A stretch of DNA of 9,042 nucleotides from CAZTPH01 sp031552655 (GTDB taxonomy: Bacteria; Pseudomonadota; Gammaproteobacteria; UBA9339). The stretch is from NCBI GenBank assembly GCA_031552655.1, contig JAVBML010000058.1:1-9042 (forward strand), written 5' to 3'. The notes beneath the pieces were generated by a model that saw only the letters and a list, made by a program, of their open reading frames with translations, was not told where the DNA came from and did no database searches. This document shows positions 5,425 to 9,042 of this stretch, piece by piece (the first letter of the stretch is position 1; each line of letters starts with the position of its first letter). The translations under genes were made by a program, and so were the position numbers.

Positions 5425-6573
5425 ATGGACCATGAAAAAACATTAATTACTCCTATGAACGAGAAAAAATCCATTCTGATAGCAACGGGAGAATTGTCCG
5501 GTGAAATCTATGCTGCCAACCTAGTTCCTGCATTGCTGGCAAAGTATCCCAATTTAAAAATCTATGCCATGGGTTCAACAATTTTAAAAAAATCCGGTGC
5601 CGAAATCGTTGTTGATACACAAAATCTCAGTCTCATCGGTGCCCTGGAGGTGCTAACAAAGTTCCTAAAAATTTATCGCGCTTTTAGCACCATGGGTCAA
5701 GTAATACGCGAAAAAAAACCTGATTTAGTAATCCTAGTCGACTATCCTGGCTTCAACTTAAGATTAGCCAAAGTGGCCAAAGAAGCAGGTTCCAAGGTAC
5801 TATACTTTATTGGCCCGAAGGTTTGGGCATGGAAACCAAAGCGCATTGAAACCATAAAGAAATATGTTACCATGATGGCAGTTATCTTTCCCTTCGAAGT
5901 AAATCTCTATGAGGGCTATGGAATTCCCGTAAAATTTGTGGGTAATCCATTGTTGACCCTTATGCCAAAATCTCAGATAAACGATTTTCCGGCTAGCAAT
6001 AAAGTAATTACCATTGGTCTCTTTCCCGGTAGCAGATCCAATGAAATAAAAAGACTGCTACCCACTTTGTTAAAAACCGCTGAAATTTTAAAAAATCACT
6101 ACCCTTCTATGCAATTCATTCTCGCACAGGCAGATTCCATCGGTAATCAGGAACTACAGCGTCATATCCAAAATAGTAGCGTTCCTGTTCAAGTTATCGC
6201 GGGGCATAGCTATGAAGTGATGCAAAAATCTGATATTGTTATCTCAGCGTCCGGCACGGCAACGTTAGAAATTGCTCTTATGGAAACCCCCTTGGTAATA
6301 ATATATAAGATATCTTGGCTAGAATACCAAATAGCCAAATGGCTAATTAAAATACCCCACGTTGGCCTATGCAATATATTAGCCGGAAAAAGTGTAGCCC
6401 CGGAATTGCTGCAGCATAGTGCAAATCCTAAAAACATAGCTCGGGAGGTAGAAAAAATCATAGCCGATGACACATACCGCATGGAAATGGTTAAAGAATT
6501 TAAAAAAATCAAAGCTTCCTTGGCAACGGATGTACAAATTGATCTTATATCTATAATAAACGAATTAATCTAG
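5425..6573 (+). CDS. lpxB: Lipid-A-disaccharide synthase LpxB
   Basis: LpxB is a GT19 family glycosyltransferase that joins UDP-2,3-diacylglucosamine and lipid X (2,3-diacylglucosamine 1-phosphate) into the tetraacyl disaccharide 1-phosphate of lipid A, at the cytoplasmic face of the inner membrane. The 382 residues match family length. Visible motifs are TGELSGEIYAANL (21-33, usual GETSGD), LVDYPGFNLRLA (104-115, acidic D106), GPKVWAWKPKR (130-140), FVGNPL (171-176), LFPGSRSNEI (199-208), SASGTATLEIAL (274-285) and PHVGLCNILAGKSVAPELLQ (311-330). An in-frame ATG at 5455 (residue 11) would give a start closer to the E. coli N-terminus, and neither ATG has a strong Shine-Dalgarno, so the start is uncertain by ten residues. 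The gene stands alone rather than after lpxA. The stop codon is TAG. Confidence 0.95.
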   Translation: MDHEKTLITPMNEKKSILIATGELSGEIYAANLVPALLAKYPNLKIYAMGSTILKKSGAEIVVDTQNLSLIGALEVLTKFLKIYRAFSTMGQVIREKKPDLVILVDYPGFNLRLAKVAKEAGSKVLYFIGPKVWAWKPKRIETIKKYVTMMAVIFPFEVNLYEGYGIPVKFVGNPLLTLMPKSQINDFPASNKVITIGLFPGSRSNEIKRLLPTLLKTAEILKNHYPSMQFILAQADSIGNQELQRHIQNSSVPVQVIAGHSYEVMQKSDIVISASGTATLEIALMETPLVIIYKISWLEYQIAKWLIKIPHVGLCNILAGKSVAPELLQHSANPKNIAREVEKIIADDTYRMEMVKEFKKIKASLATDVQIDLISIINELI

Positions 6574-6612
6574 ATATTGATCTAAGATATTAAAATGTCA
6601 AATAACAAAGTC

Positions 6613-6634
6613 CGCATTGCTTCAAAAAAATGCG
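6613..6634 (+). terminator. Weak hairpin after lpxB, possible terminator
   Basis: CGCATT (6613-6618) pairs with AATGCG (6629-6634) around a 10-base loop, followed by only three T residues and then more AT-rich sequence. It is 40 bases after the lpxB stop, in the right place for termination, but stem and T-run are both short. Confidence 0.25.
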
Positions 6635-6761
6635 TTTCCATTAAAATATAATTAAGATAAAACAAATTATTCCAATGATCATTCAGTGGGGATTTTTTAT
6701 AAAATAGTGTGTACGGCTAGCTGACCATAAAAAAATTCAATAAATAATGGCGCTTTCATTA

Positions 6762-6775
6762 AATTAGGCCTAATT
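6762..6775. repeat. Perfect 14-base palindrome, possible operator
   Basis: AATTAGGCCTAATT is its own reverse complement and ends three bases before the Shine-Dalgarno AGGGGA (6779-6784) of the interrupted small gene. It could be a dimeric regulator's site, or its RNA could pair with itself or another copy. No second copy is visible in the window. Confidence 0.4.
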
Positions 6776-6790
6776 AATAGGGGAAAAGCC

Positions 6791-7009
6791 ATGAATTTAA
6801 AAACTTTCGTAACAGTAGTCCTGTGCGGTATAAGTTCATCTATAGCAGCGAATAATTAGTTTATTGTGAGTTATAAACTAAATTCCATACAAGAAAATCT
6901 TGTAGCCGCAGCAAATGACAACAAAAAACAAGAGATTAAAGAGCAAATAAGAATTACTGTACTAAGCGAATTATCCCAGAAAAAACTAGATAATTTACTA
7001 CCATCGTAG
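6791..7009 (+). pseudogene. Small exported-protein gene interrupted by an in-frame TAG
   Basis: A strong ribosome binding site (AGGGGA, six bases upstream) precedes an ATG that encodes a textbook signal peptide: a Lys at residue 4, hydrophobic VTVVLCGISSSIA, cleavage likely after SIA. Two residues after the next Ala, the frame hits TAG (6857-6859). The same frame then continues for 49 sense codons to a second TAG (7007-7009). The downstream part reads as a coherent Lys/Glu/Gln-rich helical segment (QENLVAAANDNKKQEIKEQI ... LSELSQKKLDNLLPS). The intact product would have been about 72 residues with a mature part of about 53. I do not recognise a family. Three intact genes nearby (yccA, lpxB, dus) use TAG as normal stop, so general amber recoding is unlikely and a nonsense-mutated gene is the simplest reading. 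A sequencing error cannot be excluded. Confidence 0.55.
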
Positions 7010-7064
7010 TTCTTGCTAAATGAAACTAATTATATTATTTCTAGAGCAAATTCTAACTTGATCC

Positions 7065-8045
7065 ATGGCAATTAAATTGATTAAACCACTACATATTGGT
7101 CAACGCACCTTTACCATAAATCTCCTAGCTGGTCCCCTGGCAGGAACTAGCTGTGCTGCCCACCGTCTACTTCTTTGGCACCATAGCAAACCAGCCTTTG
7201 TATACTCGGAAATGATAGCTGCCAACGCCCTCGTATGTCACCATAAAATAACAACTCGCCTACTTTACCGAGATCCCCAGGAAGGGCCCGTGTGCTTTCA
7301 GTTATTTGGTAACGAAGCAACGAACCTTGCCGAAGCAACCAAAATGGCTACTGATGCCGGCGCAGATCTCATTGATCTAAACTGCGGTTGCTCCGTATCC
7401 AAAATACGTCGCAGCGGTTCCGGAGCAGAATTATTAATGGATAGAAAAAAACTGTGCAAAATATTAACTGCCATGCGCAGCAGTACTCACCTACCACTGC
7501 TAGTCAAGATACGTGTTGCCATAGCAAACGAAGAAATTAATAGGGAAATCGCCCAGGTGATAGCTGACACTGGAGTAGACTGCCTGGTGGTTCATGGAAG
7601 AAATTGGCAAGAATCCTACGCCACTCCCTGTCGCTATGATACCATCAAATTTTTCGTTGACAACCTAGGAATACCCGTAATAGGTAATGGTGATGTTAGT
7701 TGCCTTGCATCACTTAGGAAAATGTTTGCCACGGGATGTGCAGGAGTAATGCTAGCCCGTGCCCTAGTTGGCCAACCATGGCTAATCGAAAAACTCACAG
7801 CCCAAATTGAACAAAGATCCTTTACGGAACCCACCCTGGAAGAGATTGGAAAAATTTTTATGGATCACGTGAAGCACTTAGAAAAACTCACTCAAAATGA
7901 AAGAATTGCTATTTTACAAGCGCGTAAACTGGCCAAGGGTTACACTAAACAATTAAAAAACAGAAAAGATTTTTGCAATGCCATTAATACCATAGATAAT
8001 TGGTTAGATTTTTGCAATCTATGCGAGGCGCACTTTAGAACTTAG
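7065..8045 (+). CDS. dusB: tRNA-dihydrouridine synthase, divergent DusB-like
   Basis: Dus enzymes are FMN-dependent reductases that convert uridine to dihydrouridine in the tRNA loops using NADPH. The 326-residue protein has the TIM-barrel core (about 15-245) and the C-terminal helical tRNA-binding domain (about 255-326). Motifs are SEMIAANALV (48-57), the active-site LNCGCSVSKI (105-114) with C109 as general acid, LLVKIR (145-150, K148), LVVHGRNWQESY (174-185, H177) and the FMN phosphate loop VIGNGDV ... GVMLARALVGQPW (205-239). The order and C-terminal helices (ARKLAKGYTKQL ... INTIDNW) fit DusB better than DusA; the NCGC and GSGxGA segments also resemble DusC. Deviations are GPLAGTSCAAHR (23-34) in place of APMAGITDRPFR, and S for P after C109. 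No clear Shine-Dalgarno precedes the ATG. The last 11 bases overlap the convergent RlmD-like gene. The family is certain, the subfamily less so. Confidence 0.85.
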   Translation: MAIKLIKPLHIGQRTFTINLLAGPLAGTSCAAHRLLLWHHSKPAFVYSEMIAANALVCHHKITTRLLYRDPQEGPVCFQLFGNEATNLAEATKMATDAGADLIDLNCGCSVSKIRRSGSGAELLMDRKKLCKILTAMRSSTHLPLLVKIRVAIANEEINREIAQVIADTGVDCLVVHGRNWQESYATPCRYDTIKFFVDNLGIPVIGNGDVSCLASLRKMFATGCAGVMLARALVGQPWLIEKLTAQIEQRSFTEPTLEEIGKIFMDHVKHLEKLTQNERIAILQARKLAKGYTKQLKNRKDFCNAINTIDNWLDFCNLCEAHFRT

Positions 8046-9042
8046 CAAATTCTGCAACGGCTTCTAGATGTTTAGTATGGGGATACATATCAGCGATGGC
8101 AATGGATTTTAATTCATAGCCACTTTTCCGTAGAATACCACTATCCCTAGCTAAGGTTACCGCATTGCAAGATACGTAAACGATTTTCTTCGCTCCCAAC
8201 TCTCCAAGAACAGAGCAGAGTTTTTCTGCGCCCGTACGAGGTGGATCAAGCAAGATTCCATCGTACTTTCTGTGCCACCACGATTGTTCCTGAAAATTTG
8301 TCACTAAATCTGACTCATGGAAGATCGCATTGGCTATGCCATTGGCAATGGCATTTTGTCTAGCTTGAGATACTGCCCTGAACGCCCCTTCCACTCCCAC
8401 GGCACAGCTAACTTTTCTGGCCAGGGGCAAAGTAAAATTACCAATGCCACAGAATAAATCCAAAATTACTTCCTCCCTCCGTGGCTCTAGCATCTCCAAT
8501 GCTAAATTCACTAAACGTTCATTTACCTTTTGATTAATTTGAATAAAATCCAAAGGAGCAAAAAATATCTTTACACCATGATCAGATAAATCATAGCTCA
8601 ATGGTCGATCAGAACCGGCAATTAAATGTACACTATCAATGCCACTAGCCTGGCCATAAATATCCATACTATGGGTTTGACTAAAGATACTTAACCTAGC
8701 TACATCTTCCGCAGAAAATGGCTGCAAATTTCTCAAAACCAGGGCCGTCCTAGTTGAACCACAGGATATTTCAATTTGCGCTATGTGCTTATAAATGGAT
8801 AGAGAGCTAAGTAATTTTTTAAAATCAGCTATTCTTCTACCAGCGCTAGCATGAAGTACAAGGCATTCCTCCATTCTACTAATGTATCTTCCATCCTTTT
8901 CATGAAATCCCACCAATAGCTCCCTTTTTTTCTCTACATACTTCACCGCCAAGCGTGCTCGACGACGGTAGCCAAAAGTAGGTCCCATGATCTGCTTAGT
9001 TAGCTGCTCCATGGCAGCTCCCCCGAATGCCGCAGCTGTTCC
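8035..9042 (-). CDS. rlmD: RlmD-like 23S rRNA (uracil-C5)-methyltransferase, N-terminus open at window edge
   Basis: RlmD methylates C5 of U1939 in 23S rRNA with S-adenosylmethionine. Numbering from the ATG at 9010-9012 gives 325 residues: GPTFGYRRRARLAV (10-23), FAPLDFIQINQKVNE (151-165), SAM motif ILDLFCGIGNFTLPLA (183-198), LLDPPRTGA (254-262, D256), nucleophile loop VYVSCNAVTLARDS (278-291, C282), and general base E316 in DMYPHTKHLEAVAEF (308-322). These match RlmD better than TrmA or RlmC. E. coli RlmD has 433 residues. The frame stays open from the ATG to base 9042 and adds GTAAAFGGAA. The stretch FGGAAMEQL aligns with the CGGCxxQHL Fe-S segment, so I annotate the gene as continuing past the edge. 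If so, both cysteines of that motif are replaced (F, A), and the linker to GPTFGYRRR is shorter than usual. A late Fe-S Cys equivalent (C50) remains. A strong ribosome binding site before the ATG leaves a short form possible. Confidence 0.88.
   Translation of the reverse strand, partial: GTAAAFGGAAMEQLTKQIMGPTFGYRRRARLAVKYVEKKRELLVGFHEKDGRYISRMEECLVLHASAGRRIADFKKLLSSLSIYKHIAQIEISCGSTRTALVLRNLQPFSAEDVARLSIFSQTHSMDIYGQASGIDSVHLIAGSDRPLSYDLSDHGVKIFFAPLDFIQINQKVNERLVNLALEMLEPRREEVILDLFCGIGNFTLPLARKVSCAVGVEGAFRAVSQARQNAIANGIANAIFHESDLVTNFQEQSWWHRKYDGILLDPPRTGAEKLCSVLGELGAKKIVYVSCNAVTLARDSGILRKSGYELKSIAIADMYPHTKHLEAVAEFAKF
9018..9024 (-). promoter_or_regulatory. Shine-Dalgarno-like GGGGGAG before an internal ATG of the RlmD-like gene
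   Basis: The minus strand reads GGGGGAG five bases before the ATG at 9010-9012, an ideal ribosome binding site layout. It could mark a true start of a short RlmD-like protein without the TRAM and Fe-S regions, an internal start, or just the Gly-Gly codons of a longer reading frame. Confidence 0.35.

Larger units (their letters stand above)
6574..7064. other. 491-base stretch without an intact gene
   Basis: This is the longest stretch here without an intact gene. Bases 6574-6761 are AT-rich and show no convincing reading frame. They hold a weak hairpin at 6613-6634 and a TATAAA (6698-6703) with no acceptable -35. Bases 6762-7009 contain the palindrome and the interrupted small gene described separately. 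Bases 7010-7064 lead to the dihydrouridine synthase gene, with no clear promoter or ribosome binding site. Confidence 0.6.

Noticed and set aside
5402..5446. Fourteen-codon plus-strand frame upstream of and overlapping the lpxB start
   Set aside because: It has no Shine-Dalgarno and no regulatory codon bias; such short frames are expected by chance.
6595..6651. Eighteen-codon plus-strand frame after lpxB
   Set aside because: No ribosome binding site and no recognisable product; it overlaps the weak post-lpxB hairpin.
6857..6859. TAG read as a recoded sense codon (pyrrolysine or suppressor)
   Set aside because: TAG is the regular stop of yccA, lpxB and the dus gene here, and the window holds no suppressor tRNA.

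Overview
This window is AT-rich bacterial chromosome with densely packed genes. The divergent arrangement yhbY | rlmE-ftsH is the classic gammaproteobacterial order. LpxB and an outer-membrane-type L,D-transpeptidase show a Gram-negative envelope. YccA, RlmE and RlmD read most like gammaproteobacterial versions. Low G+C plus two L,D-transpeptidases would fit a host-associated lineage such as the Legionellales, but that placement is inference. I see no insertion sequence, CRISPR array, tRNA or rRNA.

Layout. At 1-1754, minus strand, the 5' part of ftsH (cut by the window edge) lies 41 bases behind rlmE. At 1755-1864 is a divergent promoter region facing yhbY (plus). At 2183-2445 is a gap between convergent genes that carries a long imperfect hairpin. 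At 2446-4820, minus strand, yccA is followed by a LysM-containing YkuD L,D-transpeptidase and then a second transpeptidase of a different (YkuD_2-like) family with its own extended -10 promoter. At 4950-5291, minus strand, is a small exported ComEA-like helix-hairpin-helix protein with a terminator at its end. At 5425-6573, plus strand, is lpxB, away from its usual lpxD-fabZ-lpxA partners. The 491-base stretch 6574-7064 contains a small exported-protein gene (6791-7009) broken by an in-frame TAG, with a perfect 14-base palindrome just before its ribosome binding site. At 7065-8045, plus strand, is a divergent DusB-like dihydrouridine synthase. It overlaps by 11 bases the 3' end of a convergent RlmD-like 23S rRNA methyltransferase (8035 to the window end).

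Two themes recur. One is RNA modification and ribosome assembly: RlmE (Um2552), YhbY (50S assembly), a Dus enzyme (tRNA dihydrouridine) and RlmD-like (m5U1939). The other is envelope building and quality control: LpxB (lipid A), two L,D-transpeptidases (peptidoglycan), FtsH, and YccA, which in E. coli is a substrate and modulator of FtsH. FtsH also sets LpxC levels in E. coli, so FtsH and LpxB meet in lipid A synthesis.

I find no clearly new multi-gene system. The most unusual points are the amber-interrupted exported gene with its palindrome, the apparent loss of Fe-S cysteines and N-terminal linker in the RlmD-like protein, the loss of hallmark loops in the ComEA-like, YhbY and Dus proteins, and the hairpin with a C-rich loop after yhbY.
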